From the NCBI GenBank assembly GCA_045114175.1, contig JBGUJZ010000035.1, forward strand, positions 1 to 64,000: 64,000 nt of DNA. The letters are read 5' to 3'. The position numbers were made by a program, and so were the translations under genes. Every line of letters begins with the position of its first letter. Position 1 is the first letter of the stretch. Origin of the DNA: Cacconaster sp045114175. GTDB lineage: Bacteria > Bacteroidota > Bacteroidia > Bacteroidales > UBA932. This document shows, piece by piece, positions 50,770 through 60,103 of this stretch. Under the pieces are notes generated by a model. That model saw only the letters and a program-made list of their open reading frames with translations. It was not told the DNA's origin and ran no database searches.

Positions 50770-50824
50770 CAGCCGGACAAATCGAGGGCAGCCATTCGGG
50801 TCCCGGGATTTTATAACCGGACTG
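50770..50824 (-). ncRNA. possible structured leader of rpsB
   Basis: The 163-base gap before rpsB can form an outer helix (50817-50824 with 50770-50776, one bulge) around G+C-rich inner segments. Ribosomal protein leaders often regulate S2 genes in other bacteria; the structure here is unproven. Confidence 0.3.
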
Positions 50825-50849
50825 TGCAATTTGTAAATCAGGGCAAATA

Positions 50850-51239
50850 CTAACGTTTGCTGAACTGGAAGCGTCTGCGTGCACCAGGCTGGCCAGGTTT
50901 CTTACGCTCGACTTCACGTGCGTCGCGCGTCAGGAAACCGTTTGCCTTCAGAACCGGGCGGTAAGCCTCAGCATCCACCTTGCAGAGAGCGCGGGCAATG
51001 CCCAGGCGGAGAGCCTCTGCCTGGCCTTTGATGCCGCCGCCATCCAGCGTAACGGTGATGTCGAAGTTGGCTTGCGTGCCGGTGAGTTCCAACGGCTGGT
51101 TCACGATGTAGCGGAGGGTATCCTCTTTGAAGTACTCTTCGAGGGTACGGCCGTTGATCGTGATCGTGCCTTTACCTGTGCTCAAATAAACGCGGGCAAC
51201 AGCTGATTTACGTCTTCCAAGGGCGTTGATAACTTCCAT
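50850..51239 (-). CDS. rpsI: 30S ribosomal protein S9
   Basis: 129 residues. NALGRRKSAVARVYLSTGKG at the start, DVTV-like FDITVTLDGGGIKGQAEAL, and the basic tail PGARRRFQFSKR, which reaches the P site, define S9. It follows rplM by nine bases, the standard L13-S9 pair. Confidence 0.98.
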   Translation of the reverse strand: MEVINALGRRKSAVARVYLSTGKGTITINGRTLEEYFKEDTLRYIVNQPLELTGTQANFDITVTLDGGGIKGQAEALRLGIARALCKVDAEAYRPVLKANGFLTRDAREVERKKPGQPGARRRFQFSKR

Positions 51240-51248
51240 TACTCTAGT

Positions 51249-51701
51249 TTAAAGTTCTTTTAAGGTAATTGTTTTGGGTTTCTGTGCCTCGTGAGGATGT
51301 TCGCTGCCTGCATAAACATACAGGTTACCGAAAATCTTATCACCCAGGCGGTTCTTAGGGAGCATACCACGGATGGCGTGCTCTACGACTGCAGTCGGCT
51401 TGCTGGCGAACAGTTCCTTAGGGGTGGTGAAACGCTGGCCGCCCGGATAACCGGTATGGCGAACGTACACGCGGTCCGTAAGCTTCTTGCCCGTAAGACG
51501 AACCTTGTCCGCATTGATGATGATGACGTTGTCACCACAATCAACGTGCGGCGTATAGTTCGGCTTGTTCTTGCCACGGAGGACAAGAGCGACACGGGAA
51601 GCCAGGCGTCCCAGGATCTGATCCGTAGCATCGATAACCAGCCACTCTTTGGTGACGGTACCGGCGTTAGCAGAGACGGTCTTGTAGCTAAGTGTGTCCA
51701 C
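51249..51701 (-). CDS. rplM: 50S ribosomal protein L13
   Basis: 150 residues. WLVIDATDQILGRLASRVA, VDCGDNVIIINADKVRLTG, YVRHTGYPGGQR and MLPKNRLG are L13 blocks. First gene of rplM-rpsI-rpsB-tsf, with a good promoter 60 bases upstream. Confidence 0.98.
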   Translation of the reverse strand: MDTLSYKTVSANAGTVTKEWLVIDATDQILGRLASRVALVLRGKNKPNYTPHVDCGDNVIIINADKVRLTGKKLTDRVYVRHTGYPGGQRFTTPKELFASKPTAVVEHAIRGMLPKNRLGDKIFGNLYVYAGSEHPHEAQKPKTITLKEL

Positions 51702-51763
51702 TGTGTTGATTTTTAGGTTAATACGTTAATTAAATGTTGCGATACTCCATTTTAGGAGGGGTG

Positions 51764-51794
51764 CAAAGGTAAGCAAATTATTTAAAGTGACAAA
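51764..51794 (-). promoter_or_regulatory. promoter of the rplM operon
   Basis: Minus strand: -33 TTTG (51791-51794), 19-base spacer, -7 TACCTTTG (51764-51771). One of the best consensus matches in the window, suiting a highly expressed operon. Confidence 0.72.
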
Positions 51795-51831
51795 ATCTCC
51801 TTAAATTAGCAGGGATTTACCGCACCCGAAA

Positions 51832-52806
51832 ATGCAGATTGGAAACCTCACATTCGGCCCTCGACCGCTCTTCCTGGCCCCTATGGAAGACGTCACCGAC
51901 ATCTCCTTCCGCTACATCTGCAAAGGGTTCGGTGCGGACCTGATGTTCACCGAGTTTATCTCATCGGACGGCCTGATCCGCGACGCGGCCAAAACCATCG
52001 CCAAAATGCGGCTCTACGACTACGAGCGGCCCATCGGCATCCAGATTTACGGGCACCTGCCCGATGCCATGGTGGAGGCGGCCGTGCGGGCGGAAGCGGC
52101 GGGACCGGACCTGATTGACATCAACTTCGGCTGCCCGGTCAACAAGATTGCCCGGCGCGGTGCCGGAAGCGGCATGATGCGCGAACCCGACAAGATGGTG
52201 GAGATCACCCGCCGGGTGGTAGAGGCCGTCAAACTGCCCGTCACGGTAAAAACCCGGCTCGGGTGGGATGAGGAGAGCAAGATCATCGTACCGCTGGCCG
52301 AGCGGCTGCAGGATGCCGGCATTGCCGCACTCACCATCCACGGTCGCACGCGGTGCCAGCTCTACAAGGGCGAGGCGGACTGGACCCTGATCGGTGAGGT
52401 GAAGAACAATCCGCGCATGAGGATTCCCATCATCGGCAACGGCGATATCACCTCCCCCGAGAAGGCCAAAGAGGCTTTTGACCGGTACGGCGTGGATGCC
52501 ATCATGATTGGCCGCGCAAGTTTTGGCCACCCCTGGATCTTCCGGGAAATCAGGCACTACCTGGATACCGGCGAACTGCTGCCCCCGATGACGGTGGCCG
52601 AGCGGGTGGAGCTGGCCAAACGCCACCTGACCAAATCGCTCGAAGTCAAGGGGCCCAAGGTTGGCATCCTGGAGATGCGGCGCCACCTCTCCTGCTACTT
52701 CAAAGGGTTAGATAATTTCAAGGAAACCCGACTAAAATTAGTAACTTTGACCGATCCGGACGAACTGTTCGCGACGCTTGACTATATCAACGAGAACTGG
52801 CAATGA
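51832..52806 (+). CDS. dusB: tRNA-dihydrouridine synthase, DusB type
   Basis: 324 residues. LAPMEDVTDISFR, the catalytic Cys in NFGCPVNKIARRGAGSGMM, VKTRLGW, IHGRTRCQLYKG, GNGDITS and GRASFGHPW are the FMN-dependent Dus motifs. It reduces uridines in the tRNA D-loop. It overlaps lpxK by four bases and opens a rightward gene run that lasts to 60 kb. Confidence 0.95.
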   Translation: MQIGNLTFGPRPLFLAPMEDVTDISFRYICKGFGADLMFTEFISSDGLIRDAAKTIAKMRLYDYERPIGIQIYGHLPDAMVEAAVRAEAAGPDLIDINFGCPVNKIARRGAGSGMMREPDKMVEITRRVVEAVKLPVTVKTRLGWDEESKIIVPLAERLQDAGIAALTIHGRTRCQLYKGEADWTLIGEVKNNPRMRIPIIGNGDITSPEKAKEAFDRYGVDAIMIGRASFGHPWIFREIRHYLDTGELLPPMTVAERVELAKRHLTKSLEVKGPKVGILEMRRHLSCYFKGLDNFKETRLKLVTLTDPDELFATLDYINENWQ

Positions 52807-53834
52807 TCATCACCATCCTGAGCTTAATTCTGCTGGGCCCTTACTGGCTGGTTCTCGCTATCCGCCAACGACGCTACCGCACAGGTAAGAAGAACCACGC
52901 ATCCTTCCCGATGCCGGTGATCAGCGTGGGCAACATTACCGTGGGCGGAACCGGCAAAACCCCGATGGCGGAGTATCTGATTGAGGCCCTCTCGGCCGAT
53001 CACCGGGTGGCCGTGCTCTCGCGCGGATATCGTCGCCGCACCCGCGGCTTCCGGATGGTGGAGACCACCTCAACGGCCGAAGCCTCCGGTGACGAACCGC
53101 TCCAGATGAAGCGCAAATTTCCGCAGACCATCGTAGCGGTGGACCGCAACCGCAAGCAGGGCATCGAGACCCTGCTCACCCTCCCCAACCCGCCGGATGC
53201 CGTGATTCTGGACGACGGGTTCCAGCAGATGGATGTCCGGCCCAGCCACAACCTGCTGCTTATCTCCTACGAGCGCCCCGTCAACCGCGACCGGCTGCTG
53301 CCCTTCGGGCGGCTGCGTGACCTGCCCAAACGGGTGGCGGATGCGGATGCCGTGATCTTTACCAAGTGCCCCGACTGGCTGGATGAGGAGGACCGGGCCC
53401 GGCTGCGCGCCGAGAACAAAGTCACCCCGGAACAGCCGGTGTTCTTTACGCGAATGGATTACGGTGAGCCCAAGGCAGTCTTTGAAGGAATCGGCAACAA
53501 CCGCTATATCTACGCCAAAGAGGTGATCCTCTTTACCGGCATTGCCAACCCCAAACCGCTCGCAGCCAGCCTTACGGACCGCTACGAGCAGATCTGGCAG
53601 AAGCACTTCCCGGACCATCATTACTTCACGCGCGCGGACCTGCGCACGCTTTGGCACGCCGCTTGCGCGCATCCGCTGTCGGTTCTGATGACCACAGAAA
53701 AGGATGCCCAGCGGCTACTGCACAACCGCTTCGTCACCGAAGAGATGAAGGAGCGGCTTTTCTACCTTCCGGTCCGCACCGCGTTCCTGACCGTGGCAGA
53801 AGAGACGGCCTTCCTGAAATACATCAAAGAATAA
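52803..53834 (+). CDS. lpxK: tetraacyldisaccharide 4'-kinase LpxK
   Basis: 343 residues. N-terminal membrane-associated helix (ILSLILLGPYWLVLAI), then Walker A GNITVGGTGKTPM and the DDGFQ motif (VILDDGFQQMDV). Phosphorylates the lipid A precursor at the 4' position on the inner membrane. It shows that the organism makes lipid A. The start overlaps dusB (ATGA), and pepP follows after 18 bases. Confidence 0.96.
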   Translation: MIITILSLILLGPYWLVLAIRQRRYRTGKKNHASFPMPVISVGNITVGGTGKTPMAEYLIEALSADHRVAVLSRGYRRRTRGFRMVETTSTAEASGDEPLQMKRKFPQTIVAVDRNRKQGIETLLTLPNPPDAVILDDGFQQMDVRPSHNLLLISYERPVNRDRLLPFGRLRDLPKRVADADAVIFTKCPDWLDEEDRARLRAENKVTPEQPVFFTRMDYGEPKAVFEGIGNNRYIYAKEVILFTGIANPKPLAASLTDRYEQIWQKHFPDHHYFTRADLRTLWHAACAHPLSVLMTTEKDAQRLLHNRFVTEEMKERLFYLPVRTAFLTVAEETAFLKYIKE

Positions 53835-53852
53835 TCATTAAAAATTACAGAT

Positions 53853-55247
53853 ATGTTTGACGCACAAGTTTATATCGAACGCAGAAAAGTCCTCGCCGAC
53901 AAAATGGGCGGCGGACTGCTGCTCTTCCCCGGCAACAACGAAGCACCCTGCAACTACGCGGGCAACACCTATCCCTTCCGCCAGGACAGTACCTTCCTAT
54001 ACTACTTCGGCCTGGACAAACCCGGTCTGGCAGCCGTGATCGACGCTGACAGCGGCGAAGAGATCATCTTTGGCAACGATGTGGATATGGACGACATCAT
54101 CTGGATGGGTCCCCAGCCGCTGATGGCGGACGAGGCCGCATCGGTGGGCGTGGCCAAGAGCGCTCCGCGCGCCAAGCTGACCGACTGCGTAAAGGCAGCC
54201 CTTAAGAAGGGTCGCAAGGTGTACATCCTTCCGCCTTACCGCGAAGATACCCGCACCGAGCTCTGCGAACTGCTGGGGCTCAAGCTGGCCGAACTCAAAT
54301 CCGCCGTCAGCGTGGAGTTCATCCGCGCCGTGGTGAGCCAGCGCCTCATCAAGGAGCCGTGCGAGATTGCCGAGATCGACAAAGCCTGCAACCTGGGCTA
54401 TGCGATGCACTACACCGCCATGCAGATGATGAAACCCGGCATGAGCGAGCAGCAGCTGGTGGGCATCCTGGAGGGCGTCTGCCTCTCCGAGGGCTACATG
54501 ACCTCCTTCGCCACCATCCTCTCGCAGCACGGCGAGACGCTGCACAACCATTGCCACAGCGACATCCTGACCGCCGGCAAGCTTTGCGTGATTGACGCGG
54601 GTGCGGAACTCGGTTCGCACTACGCATCCGACTTCACCCGCACCTGGCCGGTCAGCGGCAAGTTCACTGAACGCCAGAAGGAAATCTATACGATTGTCTC
54701 CACGGCCAACCAGTACGCCCTGGATGCAGCCCGTCCGGGCATCACCTACCGCGACGTACACCTGGGCGCCTCCAAGATCATCCTGCAGGGCCTCTCCAAC
54801 CTCGGGCTGGTGAAGGGAGACATTGAGGAGATGTGCGCCGCCGGCGTGCAGGGCCTCTTCATGCCTCACGGCCTGGGACACAACATGGGCCTCGACGTCC
54901 ACGATATGGAGAACCTGGGCGAAAACTACGTGGGTTACGACGACGACCAGGAGCGTGCAAAACAGCTCGGCCTCGGCTCCCTGCGTATGGCCCGCAAGCT
55001 GGTTCCGGGTCAGGTCATCACCGACGAACCGGGCATCTACTTCATCCCGGCCCTGATCGAAAAGTGGAAGAAAGAGGGTACCAATGCGCAGTATGTCAAC
55101 TTCAGCGCGCTGGAGAACTACTACAACTTTGGCGGCATCCGTCTGGAAGACGACCTGCTGATCACCGCTTCCGGCGCCCGCCTGCTGGGCTCCAAGCGCC
55201 TCCCGATCACCGTCCGTCAGGTGGAAAATGCAATGAGAAACAATTAA
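53853..55247 (+). CDS. aminopeptidase P-family (Xaa-Pro) metallopeptidase
   Basis: 464 residues. N-terminal creatinase-like domain (MFDAQVYIERRKVLAD, LLFPGNNEAPCNYAGNTY). The M24 metal ligands are DAGAELGSHYASDFTRTW (two Asp), HGLGHNMGLDVHD (His), TDEPGIYF (Glu) and IRLEDDLLI (Glu). Removes N-terminal residues before proline. No signal peptide, so cytosolic. The next three genes also encode or accompany peptidases. Confidence 0.94.
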   Translation: MFDAQVYIERRKVLADKMGGGLLLFPGNNEAPCNYAGNTYPFRQDSTFLYYFGLDKPGLAAVIDADSGEEIIFGNDVDMDDIIWMGPQPLMADEAASVGVAKSAPRAKLTDCVKAALKKGRKVYILPPYREDTRTELCELLGLKLAELKSAVSVEFIRAVVSQRLIKEPCEIAEIDKACNLGYAMHYTAMQMMKPGMSEQQLVGILEGVCLSEGYMTSFATILSQHGETLHNHCHSDILTAGKLCVIDAGAELGSHYASDFTRTWPVSGKFTERQKEIYTIVSTANQYALDAARPGITYRDVHLGASKIILQGLSNLGLVKGDIEEMCAAGVQGLFMPHGLGHNMGLDVHDMENLGENYVGYDDDQERAKQLGLGSLRMARKLVPGQVITDEPGIYFIPALIEKWKKEGTNAQYVNFSALENYYNFGGIRLEDDLLITASGARLLGSKRLPITVRQVENAMRNN

Positions 55248-55262
55248 TTAAAAACCAACGAT

Positions 55263-56639
55263 ATGAAAAAAGCAATTCTGTTCGCTGCAGCCCTGATGCT
55301 CTGCCTGAGCGCCGCTGCACAAACCATCGGCAAGAACGAACTGAAGGAGATCCAGGGAAGTTTCCTGAAAGATCCCTCCACGGTCGCCCTGCAGAATGTG
55401 CTCTCGCACAACACCGACATCAACACCCTCGCTTCCAACCTCTCCAACGAGGGCAAGCAGGACACTTACTTCAAGTATGAAGTGGATGTAAAGGGTATCA
55501 CCAACCAGCGCAGCTCGGGCCGCTGCTGGCTCTTCACCTCGCTCAACGAGCTCCGTCCGGTTGCAGCTGAAAAGCTGAACGTCAAGGAGTTCTATTTCTC
55601 GCAGAACTATTGCTCCTTCTGGGATCTCTTTGAGAAGAGCAACCTCTTTCTGGAGAACATCATTGCCAGCGCCAAGAAAGACATCAACGACATTGAGGTG
55701 GTGACCTACCTCAAAGCCCCTGTGGGTGACGGTGGCGTCTGGAATCTCTTTGTGGACATCGCTGAGAAATACGGCGTGGTTCCGGCTGACGTGATGCCCG
55801 AGACCGAGTTCTCCAACAGCACCGGCAACCTGCGCAAGATCCTGAACGAAAAGCTCCGCGACGGCGCCTGGACGCTCCGTCAGATGGCTGAAGGCGGCGC
55901 CAAGGAGAAGGCTCTCCGCAAGGAAAAGATTGAGATCATGAAGCAGGTCTATCGCATCCTGGCCCTCTGCCTGGGCGAACCGCCGACCGAGTTCACCTGG
56001 CGCTACAAAGACCGCAACGGCAAGGTGCAGACCATCTCCTCCACCCCGCAGGAGTTCTACGCTTCCATCGCTCCCAAGGACTTCAACATGAAGACGATGG
56101 TGATGATCATGAACGATCCTACCCGCGAGTACTACAAACTCTATGAGATTGAGAGCTACCGCAACACCTGGGAGGGCTTCAACTGGATCTACCTCAACCT
56201 TCCTAACGAAGACATCAAGCCCATGGCGCTGGCTTCCATCAAGGACAACCGCCCCATGTACATCTCCTGCGACGTAGGCAAATACTCCAGCCGCGCCGGT
56301 GGTTGGCTCGATACGAACCTCTATGACTATGAGAAACTCTTTGGCATCGACATCACGATGGACAAGAAGGCACGTATCCTCACCCGTCAGAGCGGTTCTT
56401 CGCACGCCATGCTGCTGATCGCCTGTGATACCGATGAGAACGACGTTCCCACCAAGTGGAAATTCGAGAACAGCTGGGGTCCCGCTTCCGGCCAGAAGGG
56501 TTATGTGCTTCTCACCGACGAGTGGTTCGACGAATACCTGTTCCGCATCGTAATCGATAAGAAATATGTCCCGGCCAACCTGCTCAAACTGCTGGATCAG
56601 AAGCCGGTGAAGCTCCCCGTCTGGGACTACATGTTCTAA
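55263..56639 (+). CDS. exported C1-family aminopeptidase, bleomycin-hydrolase-like (paralogue 1)
   Basis: 458 residues with signal peptide (ILFAAALMLCLSAAAQ). The papain-fold core has Cys88 in SSGRCWLFTSLN, His in SSHAMLLIACDTD and Asn in WKFENSWG. FCLGEPPTEF-like LCLGEPPTEFTWRYKD is characteristic of PepC/bleomycin hydrolases, normally cytosolic hexamers. Export is unusual outside Bacteroidota. The following gene is a close paralogue 13 bases downstream. Confidence 0.93.
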   Translation: MKKAILFAAALMLCLSAAAQTIGKNELKEIQGSFLKDPSTVALQNVLSHNTDINTLASNLSNEGKQDTYFKYEVDVKGITNQRSSGRCWLFTSLNELRPVAAEKLNVKEFYFSQNYCSFWDLFEKSNLFLENIIASAKKDINDIEVVTYLKAPVGDGGVWNLFVDIAEKYGVVPADVMPETEFSNSTGNLRKILNEKLRDGAWTLRQMAEGGAKEKALRKEKIEIMKQVYRILALCLGEPPTEFTWRYKDRNGKVQTISSTPQEFYASIAPKDFNMKTMVMIMNDPTREYYKLYEIESYRNTWEGFNWIYLNLPNEDIKPMALASIKDNRPMYISCDVGKYSSRAGGWLDTNLYDYEKLFGIDITMDKKARILTRQSGSSHAMLLIACDTDENDVPTKWKFENSWGPASGQKGYVLLTDEWFDEYLFRIVIDKKYVPANLLKLLDQKPVKLPVWDYMF

Positions 56640-56652
56640 TTTCGTAACCGTT

Positions 56653-58029
56653 ATGAAACGTTTACTTACGTTTATTACGGCTATGGTCGTGGGTCTGCCC
56701 CTCTTTGGGCAGGCCCTCGGTCAGGCTGAACTGCAGGAGATTCGCGGCAGCTTCGTGAAAGACGAGCAGACCGCCGCACTACAGAATGTCATCTCGCACA
56801 CGCTGGATCTCTCCAAGCTGGCCATCACGGTCAACCCGGACAAAGTGCTGGATGGCATCTTCAAGTATGAAGTCAAGGCACTGCCCTCCGCACCGGACCA
56901 GTACACCTCGGGCCGCTGCTGGCTCTTCACCTCGCTCAACGCTCTGAGGCCCTGGGCTATGGAGAAGTACAACGTCAAAGACTTCCGCTTCTCGCACAAC
57001 TTCGACTCCTTCTGGGATCTCTTTGAGAAGAGCAACCTTTTCCTGGAGGGTATCATCGAAACGCGCGCGGAGGAGACCGACAGCCGCATCGTGGCGCATC
57101 TCTTCAAGACCCCGGTGGCCGACGGCGCAGCCTGGAACTTCTTCATCAACCTGGCTGAGAAGTACGGCGTGGCCCCCGAAAGCGTGATGCCGGAAACCGT
57201 GCACTCCAACAAAACCGCGAACATGCGCACGCTCCTCAATCAGAAGTTGCGCCGCGAGGGTTGGGAGATCCGCAAGATGGCGGCAGGCGGAGCTGACGTG
57301 GAGGCACTTCGCGCCCACAAGCTCACCGTGATGAAGGATGTCTATCGCATTCTGGCGCTCTGCCTGGGCGAGCCCCCGACCGAATTCACCTGGACCTACA
57401 AGGATCGCAACGGCAAGGTGCACTCGCTGACCACCACCCCGCAGGCGTTCTACAAAACCATCGTGCCGGCCGACTACGGCTTTGGCTCCATGGTGATGAT
57501 CATGAACGACCCGACGCGTCCCTACTACAAGGTCTATGAGATTGACCGCTACCGCAACACGTTCGAAGGCCGCAACTGGGTTTACCTCAACCTCCCCAAC
57601 GAGGAGATGAAGGCCGGTGCGCTGGCCACCCTGAAAGACGGTGACGCGGTTTACGTCTCCTGTGACTGGCGCAAAGGCATGGTCAAACCGGCCAACTCCA
57701 TGACCTGCGATTCGTATGACTACGATTCGCTCTTCGGCATGGAATTCAGCATGGACAAGGAGGCACGCATCGCCACCCGCTTCAGCGCTTCGGCCCATGC
57801 GATGCTCATCATTGCCTGCGATACCGACGAGAACGACCACCCCACCAAGTGGAAATTCTTCAACAGCTGGTTTGACACGGGCGAAAAGGCCACGCTGACC
57901 TTCACCGACGAGTGGTTCGACGGCTATCTCTTCCGCATGGCACTCGATCGCAAATACTTAAGCGCAGAGGCTTTGAAGGCGCTGGAAACCGAGCCTGTCA
58001 AGCTTCCCGCATGGGATTACATGAACTAA
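56653..58029 (+). CDS. exported C1-family aminopeptidase, bleomycin-hydrolase-like (paralogue 2)
   Basis: 458 residues, the same length as its neighbour and aligned along its whole length. Signal peptide (FITAMVVGLPLFGQ), Cys89 in TSGRCWLFTSLN, His in SAHAMLIIACDTD, Asn in WKFFNSWFD. All catalytic residues are kept, so both copies are probably active. Differences are spread through the substrate-facing loops, which suggests a shift in specificity after duplication. Confidence 0.93.
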   Translation: MKRLLTFITAMVVGLPLFGQALGQAELQEIRGSFVKDEQTAALQNVISHTLDLSKLAITVNPDKVLDGIFKYEVKALPSAPDQYTSGRCWLFTSLNALRPWAMEKYNVKDFRFSHNFDSFWDLFEKSNLFLEGIIETRAEETDSRIVAHLFKTPVADGAAWNFFINLAEKYGVAPESVMPETVHSNKTANMRTLLNQKLRREGWEIRKMAAGGADVEALRAHKLTVMKDVYRILALCLGEPPTEFTWTYKDRNGKVHSLTTTPQAFYKTIVPADYGFGSMVMIMNDPTRPYYKVYEIDRYRNTFEGRNWVYLNLPNEEMKAGALATLKDGDAVYVSCDWRKGMVKPANSMTCDSYDYDSLFGMEFSMDKEARIATRFSASAHAMLIIACDTDENDHPTKWKFFNSWFDTGEKATLTFTDEWFDGYLFRMALDRKYLSAEALKALETEPVKLPAWDYMN

Positions 58030-58043
58030 AGAATTATTGCTTT

Positions 58044-58526
58044 ATGAACCTCGCTGATGTGCTTGCCATCATTCTGGGCCTGGTGGGTCTGGTGGGTTGC
58101 ATCGTTCCGGTGCTGCCCGGTCCGCCCTTCACCTGGGCCGGTCTGCTGGTCATCTATATCTGGGGACACGATGCCGGAGCCGTTTCACCTACCCTGCTTT
58201 GGGTCTGGTGCGGCATCATGATCGTGGTCACCGTGCTCGACTACATCATTCCCGCCAAGTTCACCCGAGCCACGGGCGGAACCAAGGCGGCGGAACGGGG
58301 CGCGCTGGTGGGCACCTTCGTGGGCCTGCTCTTCTTCCCGCCGCTGGGCATCCTGCTGGGCGCCTTTGTGGGCGCGCTGGTGGGAGAAATCATTACCAAC
58401 GGAAAGGATTTCCCGCAGGCAATCGGGCCGGCATTCGGGGCTTTTGTCGGCTTCCTGTTCAGCACGTTCCTCAAGATCGTGGTCTGCTTCATCATGATGT
58501 TTTACATTGTCAAATTCGCTGTCTAG
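58044..58526 (+). CDS. DUF456-family membrane protein
   Basis: 160 residues from the ATG at 58044 (MNLADVLAIILG), 14 bases after the paralogue 2 stop. Four membrane segments (VLAIILGLVGLVGCIVPVLP, WAGLLVIYIW, LVGTFVGLLFFPPLGILLGA, FVGFLFSTFLKIVVCFIMMF) with glycine-rich repeats match DUF456. The conserved PGPP turn is present (VLPGPPFTWAG). Function unknown; probably an inner-membrane protein. Confidence 0.88.
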   Translation: MNLADVLAIILGLVGLVGCIVPVLPGPPFTWAGLLVIYIWGHDAGAVSPTLLWVWCGIMIVVTVLDYIIPAKFTRATGGTKAAERGALVGTFVGLLFFPPLGILLGAFVGALVGEIITNGKDFPQAIGPAFGAFVGFLFSTFLKIVVCFIMMFYIVKFAV

Positions 58527-58529
58527 AAT

Positions 58530-59750
58530 ATGAAAAAGTTTCTTCTGCTGGCAGTAGCCGCCCTGGTTTTGGCCGGGCCGCGCGTGGATGCCTGCTCTTC
58601 CGTGATTATCTCCGGCCGCGCTACGGCCGATGGTCGTCCCCTGATGCTGAAAGTCCGCGACGAATCGGGACAGAACAACAATATCCAGTATTTCAACGGT
58701 GAAAAGTTTAACTACCTCGGATTTGTGGGTGACGCTTCACGGGCACACGCCAAGGTTCGCAGTATTGTGGGTGGCGTGAACGAGGCCGGACTTTGCACGA
58801 TGTCGCTGACCTCCAACAGCTGGCCCAAGGAGAATCTCCCCAAAACCGGCCACGGAAGCCTTCAGATGGCTGCGCTCGGCCGCTGCCGCAACATTGCTGA
58901 ATTTGAGGCAATGCTCTCAGATTGGGGCCGGCCGCTGGGCAATGTCTCCAACCTGGGTGTGATCGACGCCGAGGGTGGTGCCGCTTACTATGAATTCGAC
59001 GGCGAATGGTACACCAAGTACGATGTGAACGATCCCGCGGTGGCGCCCGACGGATGGCGCGTGCTGACCAACTTCAGCTGGGCCGGCGATGCCCTGGGTT
59101 CCGGCGGATGGGACCGCTATTACAGCGCAGAGGCCATGATGAAGGAGTTCCCCAAGAATGCCGACGGCAAGTATGAACTGACGGCAGCGGATCTGTACGA
59201 GGCCTTTGGCCGCCGCTATCGCCACGAGGTGATGGGCATCAAGAGCCTGGAAGATCTCTCCGGCTACCCCTACTTCTGCGATCAGGGCATGATCTCCCGC
59301 CACAATACCTGCGGTATCCTCACCTTCCAGGGCGTCCGTCCCGGTGAGAACCCCAAGTACACGGTGATGTGGACCCAGCTCGGTTTCCCGGGCAGCTGCC
59401 CCGCCATTCCGCTCTTCGTCGGCGACGACAATCAGGTTCCGGACTATATCTGGAAAGAGGGGACCAAGAGCTCCCGCCTCTGCGACAAGTCGTTCGAGGT
59501 GCGCAACAAATATGTCTATGACAAGCCTTGGAGCGGCCGCCTCAACTATTTCAACGTGGCTGCGCTGAACAAGGTGATTAACTGCACCCGCGGCACCGAA
59601 GCGGCCATCTGCGAAGACTTCTTCCCCCGCTTTGAGGCGTGGCGTTCGAAAAAAGTGAACGACGCGAAGTTCTATGCAGAACATCGCGCCGCTCTTCAGG
59701 ATTACTACACCCGTTACCTCGCCGACCTTAAAGTTGCCGGCCTCGAATAA
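58530..59750 (+). CDS. exported Ntn-hydrolase (C45/C69-like amidohydrolase)
   Basis: 406 residues. The signal peptide ends RVDA, and Cys22 becomes the new N-terminus (DACSSVIISG). In Ntn hydrolases this Cys is the nucleophile, and the family has an N-terminal ACSS/ACTT start followed by ATADGRPLMLKVRDE. GGVNEAGLCTMS and ISRHNTCGILTFQGVRP are further family blocks. Amide hydrolysis of small peptides or acyl-amino compounds is likely, as in C69 dipeptidases or isopenicillin-N-acyltransferase-like enzymes. It starts three bases after the DUF456 gene. Confidence 0.88.
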   Translation: MKKFLLLAVAALVLAGPRVDACSSVIISGRATADGRPLMLKVRDESGQNNNIQYFNGEKFNYLGFVGDASRAHAKVRSIVGGVNEAGLCTMSLTSNSWPKENLPKTGHGSLQMAALGRCRNIAEFEAMLSDWGRPLGNVSNLGVIDAEGGAAYYEFDGEWYTKYDVNDPAVAPDGWRVLTNFSWAGDALGSGGWDRYYSAEAMMKEFPKNADGKYELTAADLYEAFGRRYRHEVMGIKSLEDLSGYPYFCDQGMISRHNTCGILTFQGVRPGENPKYTVMWTQLGFPGSCPAIPLFVGDDNQVPDYIWKEGTKSSRLCDKSFEVRNKYVYDKPWSGRLNYFNVAALNKVINCTRGTEAAICEDFFPRFEAWRSKKVNDAKFYAEHRAALQDYYTRYLADLKVAGLE

Positions 59751-59768
59751 CCGTTAACGATTGATTCT

Positions 59769-60077
59769 ATGAATAACATTGAAGCTCTGGCTGCCTCCGC
59801 TGGAATTGGCGTGATGATTTTCTCGATTATCGTTATGCTGTTGGGGCTGGTTGCAATGGTTTTTGGCATCATTATGTTTTGCAAGGTCTGGCGAATGACC
59901 AATGATGTCCATAAGATGAAAGAGATGATGGAACGCCGGGAAGCCGCCCAGGCTACCCCTGTCCGGCGGTTTGCTTCGGGCGCGCATCCCGAATCGTCCA
60001 CCCGGTCTGATGAGAGCGGCAACGGCAGTGAACCCTACTGGAAAGATCACAGCCGCTATGCCCCTCCGGGAGCGTGA
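59769..60077 (+). CDS. small single-pass membrane protein
   Basis: 102 residues. One long hydrophobic segment (IGVMIFSIIVMLLGLVAMVFGIIMFCKVW, given here as positions 13-41), then a helical basic region and a low-complexity Ser/Gly-rich tail. No family recognised. It is the last gene of the rightward run and sits 18 bases after the Ntn hydrolase. It may be an accessory of the membrane. Confidence 0.68.
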   Translation: MNNIEALAASAGIGVMIFSIIVMLLGLVAMVFGIIMFCKVWRMTNDVHKMKEMMERREAAQATPVRRFASGAHPESSTRSDESGNGSEPYWKDHSRYAPPGA

Positions 60078-60103
60078 CAGATTGCCGCGCTGAAGATATC
60101 TGC

